Source: Nitrospira sp. (lineage in GTDB: Bacteria > Nitrospirota > Nitrospiria > Nitrospirales > Nitrospiraceae). From it: a stretch of DNA of 59,663 bases. The notes under the pieces are model-generated. The model had not been told where the DNA came from. It made no database searches and saw only the letters and a program-made list of their open reading frames with translations. The position numbers and the translations under genes are program-made. The stretch spans positions 1 through 59,663 of the forward strand of contig JAFEBI010000005.1 of NCBI GenBank assembly GCA_018242725.1. Direction: 5' to 3'. Numbering within the stretch: the stretch's first letter is position 1; the number at the start of each line of letters is the position of its first letter. Below are positions 1 through 8,133 of the stretch, in pieces.

Positions 1-3000
1 ACTGATCGAGAGGTCCCGCTGCCATTCGGTGTTTGCCGGATCGCGTGCCGCTTGCGCCTCGGCTTGCATGTGTAGTCGCTTGGCCTCGAAAAGTTTGTCT
101 GTCTCGAAGCTCTGGGCATCGGAGTCTCGTGCTGTTTGCCCTAAGACGCTAACTGCTCTAAGAACCAGCGTGGCCAGCTCGTCAACAGAACGGAACATCG
201 CCACCGTATGATGGCTCATCAATTCCCTACGAAAGATCCCAATGCGTTCTCCCTTCTTATTATCTCCAGTTATAGTATCCATAGCCCTGAGATCCCATGG
301 GACAGTCTCATCAGCCATGAACACCAATACCGGCTTGCCCAATTGACGGGCACGGTGGCACTCCAAATCCACTATTGAACGCTGATCAGGATTTCTGGTT
401 GAATCTGGAATAAAACCGTAGCACCATGCCACAAGAAGGATGACAACATCGCACGCTGCAATGTCGGTATACGTTTTCTCCAAAGGTCTCTGGTCTGCAG
501 CGACATTCGACTCCACACCAATCACGTGATGCCCTATCCGCCGTAAAACATTGACAACAGTGCCCCGCTGCTCTACCAGATCTACCACGGTGGAGGACAG
601 ATAAATCCTTAGCGCCCGCATTCCATCCTGATGTTTGGCTTGCACGTCTGAATGAACATCTTGCACTTTGGGGCTCAAGCTCTCGAGGCTGTCGGCAAGC
701 CTTGTGAAATCTCGTTCCCAATCTGAGTCGTCCAACTTATAGGCTTGCCAGTTAGACAGATCTTTCACCTCGTCCGGTAACATGGCTGGCCTAGGCATGT
801 CAGCTCGATCAAGAAGAACTGGGACCACGGTAATGCGGCTCCGAAGGGCCTCGGCAATCTCGATGCGAACCTTATCCTCTTGTGAGTCAATACTGCGAAA
901 TCCTTCTGGGTTGCGGGAATCGAGCCAACGTGGACCGATCAGCACGATCACGACATCCGCCTCGCGTATCGCTAACTGAGCCGTTGCAAGAACATCCTTG
1001 CCGCGATGGATGTCCTCAGGATCGATGAGTATCCGGTCGCCAAACCTCTCCCGCAATGACTTTCGCAACAACCTGGCGTGTAAACCATCCTCGCTCCGAT
1101 TAACGATGAAGATTCCGCCGCTCTTCCATGGCGATGGCTCGGGCTTCGAAGCTTTCGGCTCCTTGCCAAGATGGGAACGGAGTAGTTCTTTGACCTTGCT
1201 CACAACCTCCGCTAACGCTCTGTCGTGCCTTTTGCTTGATAATTCCGCAAGAGAAGTGTGTGGATCGAGCAATGCCTGAAATGCGCGGAGTGGCGAGGCC
1301 CCCCAGTCGCATGACCGCACACACACCCAAGCCAGGCGCAGATCGTGTAACCGTGCAAGTTCGACAAGTCTAGGCAATTCACGCTGCATCAACACCTGCG
1401 AATCCATGTAGGCTGGGCTCACAAGGACAATTGCTAGACACGTTCGCTCAATTGCCGTGTGAATCTCCGACTCCCAGTCTTGACCCGCTGTCAGTTGTTC
1501 TCGATCTAGCCAGACCGACAAGCCAAGCCCTGTCATTGCCGGTTTAAGGCGGGCCATTAGGAGCTTGCACCAATCTTCATCACGATGGCTGTAGCTGATG
1601 TAGATTTGATCACGCGCCGTTGGAACCTGCTCGGCTGACTGCTCCTCCACCTCACTCAGATTCGGGAGTCCCAGTATCTCCGGTTCGATGGTGTCTCCCG
1701 CGCATAGGACGACGGCACGCAGGATCACTTTCTCCAATTCGCGAATGTTTCCCGGCCAGGAATAGTGGGTTAGCCCCTCGAGCGCGGCCGTGCTCAGGGT
1801 TAAACCCGACCGCTTTTCATTTTGCATATGACGCGCCAAAAAGAACTGAGCAAGGGCCGGAATATCCTCCGATCGTTCTCGAAGCGTGGGCAGGGTCAGG
1901 GTCACGACAGTGAGTCGATAATGGAGATCCTCACGGAACTTTCCTGCTCGCACCGCCTGACGTAGATCCTTGTTTGAGGCTGCGATGATGCGAATGTTCG
2001 CCCGAACGGTCTTGGTGCCACCCACGCGGTGGAACTCCCGGTCTTGCAGAACACGTAGCAGCTTGACCTGCAAAGGAAGGGGCATGTCTCCAATCTCGTC
2101 AAGGAAGACGGTCCCACCGTCAGCCGTTTCAAGCTTCCCCTTCTGCTGTAGCTCAGCTCCAGTGAACGCACCTTGCTCATGCCCGAACAACTCGTTCTCC
2201 AGCAGCTTCTCCGGTAGCGCCGCACAGTTGATGACGATGAACGGCATGGCAGCACGATGGCTCCACTGATGGATCGACCGAGCAAGCAGTTTCTTGCCAG
2301 TCCCGCTTTCACCAAGGAACAATATGCTCGTTGTGGAATTGGCAATCCGCTTTGCCGTTTCCACCACGGACCTTATAGACGGGCTGTTGCCGATAATGGC
2401 GATAAGCTCGCCCGAAGCTTCGTCTGCCACTCCTGATTGTTCGGCAGGTTCCGTTGCCAAGCCCCCAGGTGTTTTCTTTCCCATGCCTTTCGCTAGGATC
2501 CGACGCGGCGATTTCAGCCGGACCCCTGCAACTTCAATCTCACGATCAGGAATGGCATTGAGCAAGCGATGAGCGTCTTCCGCACGGCCCATTTGCAGTG
2601 CCTCGACGCCTTCGGTATAAGCAAGCAACTCGCCGAACCGTGCCAACGGAGTTGCCAGTGCGGAGGCGAGACCACCGACCCGCACACGCGCAGCGACATC
2701 GTCATTAGCCGTCGCCCGCGCCAATGCGGCAGCCAGTTGGCCCGCCGCAAGTGCAGGCTCTGCGAACGCGAGTGCGCTCCAGCGCTCGACTGCGATCCAG
2801 TCTGAACGCAGGCGGTCGCTTCCCGTACGGACGTCCCGCTCCTCGTGATCCAGGTAGTCAAGCATGAATCGCGCGACCTGCACCGAACGCGGCATCGATT
2901 CGTCATGGTAGGCTGGATCCAGTCCTTGCAGAAGTTGGAGTCGCGCATTGACGGCGAAGCAGTAATACCCATTGCCGATGTCTTCACAGAATGGGGCAAA

Positions 3001-3204
3001 GAGAACATCAGCTTCGATCGCCAGATCATAGGTGGACTCTGGTAGGAAGTTGAGCCTGATCAAGTGTAGCAATTCCGGACGGAGCACCTGTGGTAGCGCG
3101 GCATGCATGGCCAGACGCAGTGCAGCCTCACCACGTCTGGCTGCAAACGCCATGACGAGTTCGTATGCCTTAAGCGGTCCTGGGTCGCTCGCCAGCTTGG
3201 TCAT
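1..3204 (-). CDS. Large multidomain conflict-system protein: adaptor, sigma54-type AAA+, TIR, TIR, DUF4062, repeats (3' end beyond window)
   Basis: The reading frame is open from ATG at 3204 to base 1 (1068 codons, no stop) and continues off the left edge. Residues 1-230 are an alpha-helical domain of the kind found next to MoxR/vWA genes (inference from recall). Residues about 265-510 are a sigma54-activator-type AAA+ domain: Walker A GESGTGKK near 298, the GAFTGA loop near 345, Walker B VFLDEIGD near 367. Residues 530-650 are a TIR-like domain (starts IYISYSHRDEDW). Residues 695-845 are a second TIR-like domain (IFIVNRSEDG). Residues 865-1020 are DUF4062 (RIYLSSTVVDLV). The last residues (DPANTEWQRDLSIS) resemble the start of TPR-type repeats. 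It starts 4 bp after the vWA gene stop, so it is the last visible gene of that operon. No helix-turn-helix follows the AAA+ domain; TIR domains stand where a DNA-binding domain would be. It is probably a signal-gated effector, with NAD-type chemistry or a binding role unproven. Confidence 0.85.
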   Translation of the reverse strand, partial: MTKLASDPGPLKAYELVMAFAARRGEAALRLAMHAALPQVLRPELLHLIRLNFLPESTYDLAIEADVLFAPFCEDIGNGYYCFAVNARLQLLQGLDPAYHDESMPRSVQVARFMLDYLDHEERDVRTGSDRLRSDWIAVERWSALAFAEPALAAGQLAAALARATANDDVAARVRVGGLASALATPLARFGELLAYTEGVEALQMGRAEDAHRLLNAIPDREIEVAGVRLKSPRRILAKGMGKKTPGGLATEPAEQSGVADEASGELIAIIGNSPSIRSVVETAKRIANSTTSILFLGESGTGKKLLARSIHQWSHRAAMPFIVINCAALPEKLLENELFGHEQGAFTGAELQQKGKLETADGGTVFLDEIGDMPLPLQVKLLRVLQDREFHRVGGTKTVRANIRIIAASNKDLRQAVRAGKFREDLHYRLTVVTLTLPTLRERSEDIPALAQFFLARHMQNEKRSGLTLSTAALEGLTHYSWPGNIRELEKVILRAVVLCAGDTIEPEILGLPNLSEVEEQSAEQVPTARDQIYISYSHRDEDWCKLLMARLKPAMTGLGLSVWLDREQLTAGQDWESEIHTAIERTCLAIVLVSPAYMDSQVLMQRELPRLVELARLHDLRLAWVCVRSCDWGASPLRAFQALLDPHTSLAELSSKRHDRALAEVVSKVKELLRSHLGKEPKASKPEPSPWKSGGIFIVNRSEDGLHARLLRKSLRERFGDRILIDPEDIHRGKDVLATAQLAIREADVVIVLIGPRWLDSRNPEGFRSIDSQEDKVRIEIAEALRSRITVVPVLLDRADMPRPAMLPDEVKDLSNWQAYKLDDSDWERDFTRLADSLESLSPKVQDVHSDVQAKHQDGMRALRIYLSSTVVDLVEQRGTVVNVLRRIGHHVIGVESNVAADQRPLEKTYTDIAACDVVILLVAWCYGFIPDSTRNPDQRSIVDLECHRARQLGKPVLVFMADETVPWDLRAMDTITGDNKKGERIGIFRRELMSHHTVAMFRSVDELATLVLRAVSVLGQTARDSDAQSFETDKLFEAKRLHMQAEAQAARDPANTEWQRDLSIS

Positions 3205-3208
3205 CGCA

Positions 3209-4288
3209 TCAGTGCCTACCCTTGCCCCGAAGATGGTCGACGGCCTGAACTAACCCATCCTCTTTCAGTTCGAACATGGCGATCCCGGGAATGATTGCGA
3301 TCCGCGCAGCAGAGTTACCGGCCCAGCGAGATCGCGGCATCGGATTCAGCCAGGCGATTGGCCACCACGATGTATCGTAAGCACGCTGAACAAATCGTCG
3401 CGTGGAACGCACGCGCTCCCGATCTGTCCGACCACGCGCCGCACCTGCATCGCCGACCACAAGCAATGCACAACCTGGATGTTCGCGCGCCACGTCCTGC
3501 GGTAATTTCGGTCGTGTGAGCCGTTCGGAATCGAACAGACCGTCCTCGGGATCATTATTGAAGTAATAGATTGCAGTAAAACCAAGCTGCGACCGCCCGA
3601 ACGAGTCAGCAACCATTTTACCCATGCCGCACCAGGGAACCATGCTTGGACTCGCATCGAACAGCACCAGCAACCGAGCCTGATTCCTACGTGCCGGCAC
3701 TAACACCGGCTCAACGAGTGTGCCACGGCGAGATTTCTCTGCAATCGTGGCATCGATATCCAGCTGCACTTTCGGTCCAAACCGACGCGCGAGGCGAAAA
3801 CGACGCCAGGTGACGATCATCTGCCGGAGACTCACCGAAGGTCTTGGAGTCAGTATGTGTGATTGCCGCAAGGCAGATGGAACCACCGCCTGTGGCAGGC
3901 CGACACCTCCAGGCTCAGCAGCGGAGGCGAACTCCACTGAAGGTGCTCGGCCTTCCTCCTGATCTTCATTACGCGGAACCATCGTCTCAGCCTCAGCCGT
4001 CTCCCGGGGAGATGCTGGCGTAGTAACCTCCTGCTCACGGACACCGGTCATGGTACGGATCGCCTCGGGCGTCGGCTGAGGCAGATCACGAAACAACCTG
4101 GCAAGGCGGATTCTTTCTTCGTCGGTATGTGCCCAAAGTGTTTCACACAGCCATCGAAGCCGGTCGCGAGTCAATGTGCCATGGCCGAGGCGCAACGCCA
4201 CAATCGCGTCCTGGTAGTCCCGCACCGAAAGTGGGAAACCGTTCCGGACCAGATGAAGGAATAAACCCTCTAGAGGGAGGCGTATCAT
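3209..4288 (-). CDS. vWA domain protein of a MoxR-vWA system (SAV_2336/CoxE-like)
   Basis: A 359-residue protein. The N-terminal 80 residues are helical. A low-complexity Glu/Pro/Ala linker follows (about 85-135), then a von Willebrand factor A domain from about residue 195 with a MIDAS-type DASPSM (DxSxS) after LLVLFD, and a later VVGDAGA strand. Bacterial vWA proteins next to MoxR ATPases act as metal-dependent partner-binding subunits for the ATPase (family knowledge). The gene lies 9 bp after the moxR-like gene and 4 bp before the TIR-bearing giant gene, so the three are probably co-translated. The arrangement fits a ternary NTPase conflict module, with vWA linking the ATPase to the effector. 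Confidence 0.82.
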   Translation of the reverse strand: MIRLPLEGLFLHLVRNGFPLSVRDYQDAIVALRLGHGTLTRDRLRWLCETLWAHTDEERIRLARLFRDLPQPTPEAIRTMTGVREQEVTTPASPRETAEAETMVPRNEDQEEGRAPSVEFASAAEPGGVGLPQAVVPSALRQSHILTPRPSVSLRQMIVTWRRFRLARRFGPKVQLDIDATIAEKSRRGTLVEPVLVPARRNQARLLVLFDASPSMVPWCGMGKMVADSFGRSQLGFTAIYYFNNDPEDGLFDSERLTRPKLPQDVAREHPGCALLVVGDAGAARGRTDRERVRSTRRFVQRAYDTSWWPIAWLNPMPRSRWAGNSAARIAIIPGIAMFELKEDGLVQAVDHLRGKGRH

Positions 4289-4297
4289 CAGGCGTCC

Positions 4298-5221
4298 TTA
4301 ATCTGCCTTAGCATCCGTTCGTGAGAGCGATTCGTAGCTATCAAGGTCGGCCATTGTTTTGAACAAGATCCCCCAATGCGGTGGACGCTTCGGATCCTGA
4401 TTGAGCGATTCAGGCGTCTTACCATTCCAATGTAGGATCTGGACCCAATCGATCAGCTCGCTTGTGCTTGGTGGCTTTTGAGTGTTCCCCACGGCCAGGC
4501 GCCGCACACGCAGAAACGCTTCCACCGCGGAGACCAGTACGCCATCGCTCAACGCATCAGGCGAGAGTTTGGTGTTCTTGCGTACGATGTCCTGCAATTC
4601 ATCGACGGACTCTGGAAACTTCACTCTGACATAGAGACAGCGTCGCAGGAATGGTTCCGGTAGACGCTTCTCACGGTTACTGGTGATCACCACAATCGGC
4701 GGTGCGTCTTTGTTGCCTTCGACCGTTCTGCCGAAACTGCGCTCCTTAAGACACTGCTGCTCCTCAGCCTCCGGTAGTTCATCGATCTGATAGGTGAATC
4801 GATCAAGCACATCGAGCAGGTCATTCGGAAAATCAATGTCCGCCTTGTCAATCTCATCGAGCAGTACCACGCAGCGCTTCTTCCTGTGGATCGCCGCGCC
4901 CAGCGGTCCCAGGCTCAGGTACGGATACACATATTGGGCCTGCGGGTTGTTCGGATTCTGGGCATCCTGCAGGCGGCGCAGTGCGTTCAGACGATACAGC
5001 AGATCCTGGGCGCGCGAGGTGCTCTTGACGGAAATCTTCACCACCTCACCCAACTTCTTCTCAGCGGCAATTGAGTATGCCAGCATGGTCTTACCGCAAC
5101 CCGGCTCGCCCTCTACCAGGATCGGCCGTTTAAGATCGATCGCCAGATTCACGATCTCCGCGATCGAGTCGGAGGCAAGATAGAAATCCGTTCCCTTGCC
5201 GGTGTAGCGGGGCTCATTCAT
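4298..5221 (-). CDS. MoxR-family AAA+ ATPase
   Basis: A MoxR-type AAA+ ATPase. Walker A is GEPGCGKT near residue 40, Walker B VVLLDEIDK near 120, and a sensor-1-like IVVITSN strand follows, then a helical lid. It would remodel a partner through the neighbouring vWA protein. I chose ATG at 5221 because it overlaps the stop of the upstream gene as ATGA, typical of translational coupling; an in-frame ATG at 5242 adds seven residues (MARRRLL) and is less likely. The roughly 307-residue length is normal. It sits between the DUF4062/STAND-like gene and the vWA gene. Confidence 0.88.
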   Translation of the reverse strand: MNEPRYTGKGTDFYLASDSIAEIVNLAIDLKRPILVEGEPGCGKTMLAYSIAAEKKLGEVVKISVKSTSRAQDLLYRLNALRRLQDAQNPNNPQAQYVYPYLSLGPLGAAIHRKKRCVVLLDEIDKADIDFPNDLLDVLDRFTYQIDELPEAEEQQCLKERSFGRTVEGNKDAPPIVVITSNREKRLPEPFLRRCLYVRVKFPESVDELQDIVRKNTKLSPDALSDGVLVSAVEAFLRVRRLAVGNTQKPPSTSELIDWVQILHWNGKTPESLNQDPKRPPHWGILFKTMADLDSYESLSRTDAKAD

Positions 5222-6657
5222 GAGTAATCTCCTTCTGGCCATAGCCGTTCGCCCTTCAGGCGCTCGAATACATGGAGCGGTGTGCCATCGAACTCACCGC
5301 TCTCCTCGTCCATCAACGCGCGCTGAGCCAGGTCTTTCCGATGGCCCAAAGGACTGTCCGGCACTTCATGTTCGTCAAACCATTCGTACAGGTCACTCTC
5401 ATCAATATCGACAAGGCGAGGCGCTACAATCAGTTTGGAAAAATCAAGCGGCACGCCAGGCTTCGCATCCATCGCGACATCAGCCCAGCTACTGGCATCA
5501 CCCGAATAGTCGGTAACAATGGCTACGAGCCGATTGACAATCTGCTGCTGCCCGCGCAAGGCCTTCAACCTGGTCCAGAAAGGCTCCCAGATGAATTGCT
5601 GGAAAGCGGGGAATCCACCGGCATAATCTGCCCTGAGTCTATCAATGACGAAGTAGAGCTGCTGATGTTTGAGTTCCCCCACGACATGCTCCGCCAACGC
5701 CTGTGGCGTATCGACTCCCGAGACGTTCTCCAGCCCAAGTGTGCCAGCTACCCATGCCACTAGCGCCTGTACCGTGTTGCTACCGGGTGGTAATCGGCCG
5801 ATCTTCCGCTTCGGATGATGGTTCTTCAAGAGGCTTCCCTGTACGTAGGCAACAAAAGCCCTTTGTCCTTCGTTCTTATCGCCATTCACTAGGATCGCTA
5901 CGGCTGGCACGTCGGGATATGCAGCAAGGCCGCTGAATATTTTCTTGATCGCCTCGTGTTGCACCCTCCGCCCTAACTTGCCGAGTTGATCCTCGCGCAG
6001 CAAGGGTTCGTCTTCAGCGGTTGGCATATCAACCTTCTTCTGGGCCGCAGCCAGCGGCGTGTACCCGCGCCAGTGATTCACGATGACCAGCGCGTCTTCT
6101 CTAAGATCATGGACGTCTTCAAACATCATGATCGTGCGCCATTCCGTATGTTTGTCATCAACCTGAGCGTGGAACTTGGCCAGGCGTAGAGCGTGTAGCT
6201 CAAGTTCCTCCTGCACCTTGGGAAGAAGCGGGTCCGCCAGTGCCTTGAGCACATCATCTGCCTTCTTGCCAGGCTTCGGTTTGAGCACCGCCAACTTCGG
6301 ATACGGATCACCTTTCCATTTTTCCAATGCCCATTCGAACTCAAGATGCGTGATCGACTTATCATTTCCTGGCGGGATCGAGCCGTACCAATAGCCCATC
6401 AACAAAATAAACCCTCCGCTCTGATGGACTCGTTCTCGACACTTCTGCACAGTCGCGTCGTACCCGCCCATCCAGTCCTCGCTCAGAGAGCACCAGCATT
6501 CGGCTTTCTTGAACAGCACATCTTGCACTTCACGACGAAAGTTCGGTCGTTCCTCTTTGAGGTCATCAAATCCGTAATCCCCAATAGTTGAGCTTAGAAA
6601 GATCGTCAGCTCACCTGCAATGGAAGGGTTAGTCATAGGTAGTTTCTTATAGGGCAT
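5218..6657 (-). CDS. DUF4062 plus P-loop-less STAND-like (iSTAND-type) protein
   Basis: A 479-residue protein. Residues about 15-140 match the DUF4062 pattern (TIFLSSTIGDYGFDDL at the start, then a GFILLMGYWYGSIPP strand), a Rossmann-like domain related to TIR/SLOG-type sensors. From about residue 235 the layout follows an STAND NTPase, but the expected P-loop position reads AILVNGDKNEGQRAFVAYV with no GxxxxGKT. A Walker B-like strand (QQLYFVIDRLRADY) is present. Such inactive STAND modules have been described with MoxR-vWA systems (established in general; assignment here is inference). The start could also be ATG at 6636. Its stop overlaps the MoxR start, making it part of the same operon. 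It may act as the sensor arm. Confidence 0.75.
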   Translation of the reverse strand: MPYKKLPMTNPSIAGELTIFLSSTIGDYGFDDLKEERPNFRREVQDVLFKKAECWCSLSEDWMGGYDATVQKCRERVHQSGGFILLMGYWYGSIPPGNDKSITHLEFEWALEKWKGDPYPKLAVLKPKPGKKADDVLKALADPLLPKVQEELELHALRLAKFHAQVDDKHTEWRTIMMFEDVHDLREDALVIVNHWRGYTPLAAAQKKVDMPTAEDEPLLREDQLGKLGRRVQHEAIKKIFSGLAAYPDVPAVAILVNGDKNEGQRAFVAYVQGSLLKNHHPKRKIGRLPPGSNTVQALVAWVAGTLGLENVSGVDTPQALAEHVVGELKHQQLYFVIDRLRADYAGGFPAFQQFIWEPFWTRLKALRGQQQIVNRLVAIVTDYSGDASSWADVAMDAKPGVPLDFSKLIVAPRLVDIDESDLYEWFDEHEVPDSPLGHRKDLAQRALMDEESGEFDGTPLHVFERLKGERLWPEGDYS

Positions 6658-6805
6658 CCTTATGGCCAGACCTAATAGCCCAGGTTCGGAAGGATGTCAA
6701 GAGCAAGTACTTAGTCACTCTGTCGGATTAAGATCGGAACCTGCTTATCTCGGCACGATGTGTGGAGTGAGAAAATGTCTAACGAATCTTCTCGATATGT
6801 TTTTG

Positions 6806-7651
6806 TTACAGAATCTGTCGAAAGGTGTCTTGTTGCCACTCACTTAGTGCGGCCGTAGCGCAAGGATTGTGGATCATCACACGCACGCGAGGTTGGATCT
6901 TCTGTTGCCTAGGCCGTTCAGTCAGCTCCACGTTGGCCAGTCTTGTTCCAGCTTTTGACGGCAAGGGCTCAACATCCCACAAGGAAATCATCACAGCACT
7001 GATGGAACGGAGGCTCATCAACAAGACCGTCACCGTACCGGCCAACATCTTCAGATCCAACCAGATTTCTTCCGGTCTCGTTGTCCTTCCTCCTTGCAGA
7101 TCGGCTCGCGGAATCGAGATTACAAGAACAACCGGATCACAGTAGTCAGCTAATTGCCTGGCCTTCTGACGAATACGCGCGAGAATCCGGTGCGTCAGAA
7201 TCACCCCTCGATCTTCTTCGTCACCCTCGACCTCATCGAGGTCAAGTCCACGGATCGGCAACCGTTGACGTTCTGCAGATCCCACCATCGTGGTGACTTC
7301 CGCGAAAAATCGTTCGCAACCGATTCTGCACTCGAGATCCGCTGTGCGCGCACGCGACTCGGGCAAGAAGGTGACGCGAACCCCGACTCGAATCAATTGG
7401 GTGGCCAGTTCAACTTCAGCAAGTGCCGATTCCCGCACCCCGTAGTCGGCGTGTGTAAGTCGCCGGATGAGGCGCCCCAAGCGTAAATGACTTGATTGAT
7501 CGAAACAGTGTCGATGAAGGGTGTCCCACCGGTCGTGCAGCTCGCGGGATAGTCCTTCCTCCTCTCGCTTCCAAGCCGGGAGCGGTTCAGGGGAACTCCC
7601 TCGTAGGGATGCGATTAACCTGTACGATTTTCTTGGGCGAAACCGTCCCAT
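6806..7651 (-). CDS. Unknown protein with possible nuclease-like fold, linked to the conflict operon
   Basis: A 281-residue protein not assigned to a named family. Around residues 75-125 the order ALAEVELATQLIRVG, TADLECRIG, FFAEVTTM resembles a PD-(D/E)xK nuclease core (helix with Glu, then Asp, then E-x-T where the Lys would be). The Lys is replaced by Thr, so activity is uncertain. The rest is alpha/beta with hydrophobic strands such as DPVVLVISIP. It starts 3 bp after the stop of the small upstream gene and ends 148 bp before the DUF4062 gene, so it may be transcribed with the MoxR-vWA operon. The nuclease reading is inference only. Confidence 0.6.
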   Translation of the reverse strand: MGRFRPRKSYRLIASLRGSSPEPLPAWKREEEGLSRELHDRWDTLHRHCFDQSSHLRLGRLIRRLTHADYGVRESALAEVELATQLIRVGVRVTFLPESRARTADLECRIGCERFFAEVTTMVGSAERQRLPIRGLDLDEVEGDEEDRGVILTHRILARIRQKARQLADYCDPVVLVISIPRADLQGGRTTRPEEIWLDLKMLAGTVTVLLMSLRSISAVMISLWDVEPLPSKAGTRLANVELTERPRQQKIQPRVRVMIHNPCATAALSEWQQDTFRQIL

Positions 7652-7654
7652 GAT

Positions 7655-7984
7655 TCAGGCAACCTCTGAACCACCCTCATCCGTCGTTCCCTGCCCGAAT
7701 GTCTCCGAATGCCGTTTGGTGACTTCATCACACACCTCATCCAGCCATCGTCCGGCACAACCCAACACCTCACGGACCAGCGGTTCCGGCTGACCGGTTC
7801 GCCTGATCGTCCATTGCGACACGTACTCTAGAAGCGTCTCCCGGTCGAATCGCCGGCTGGACTGTGTCGCCAACGTCACAAGTTCACCCAATCCAACGTG
7901 TAAAATCTCGGCGACCATGTCCTTTCCATACGAAGTGCTGGCCGTCACATATTGAATGGCGCGATTGATTTCTTGTTCAGTCAT
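7655..7984 (-). CDS. Small hypothetical helical protein
   Basis: 109 residues from the ATG at 7984 (MTEQEINRAIQYV); an ATG at 8047 would add 21 residues of unlikely composition. Predominantly helical with no motif I recognise. It ends 3 bp before the start of the nuclease-like gene, so the two form a tight pair. Given its position it may be the first gene of the conflict operon, possibly a regulator or specificity partner; this is inference from position. Confidence 0.5.
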   Translation of the reverse strand: MTEQEINRAIQYVTASTSYGKDMVAEILHVGLGELVTLATQSSRRFDRETLLEYVSQWTIRRTGQPEPLVREVLGCAGRWLDEVCDEVTKRHSETFGQGTTDEGGSEVA

Positions 7985-8133
7985 GGCAACGACACAAAAA
8001 CCTGTCACATTTTCGGCACCTCCGTCAATGCGGGCACACGAGTTCATCCTGCGGCCTCACATTTTTCTCTTCTCCCGAATGAGACCGATGATATGATCGG
8101 GCATTATTCGATTCACGTATCAAGGAGTAACCA

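Noticed and set aside
386..3029. Several short open frames of 60-170 codons on both strands in the first 3 kb
   Set aside because: They lie across the single long minus-strand frame that runs from 3204 off the left edge and has clear domains; the short ones have no coding character.
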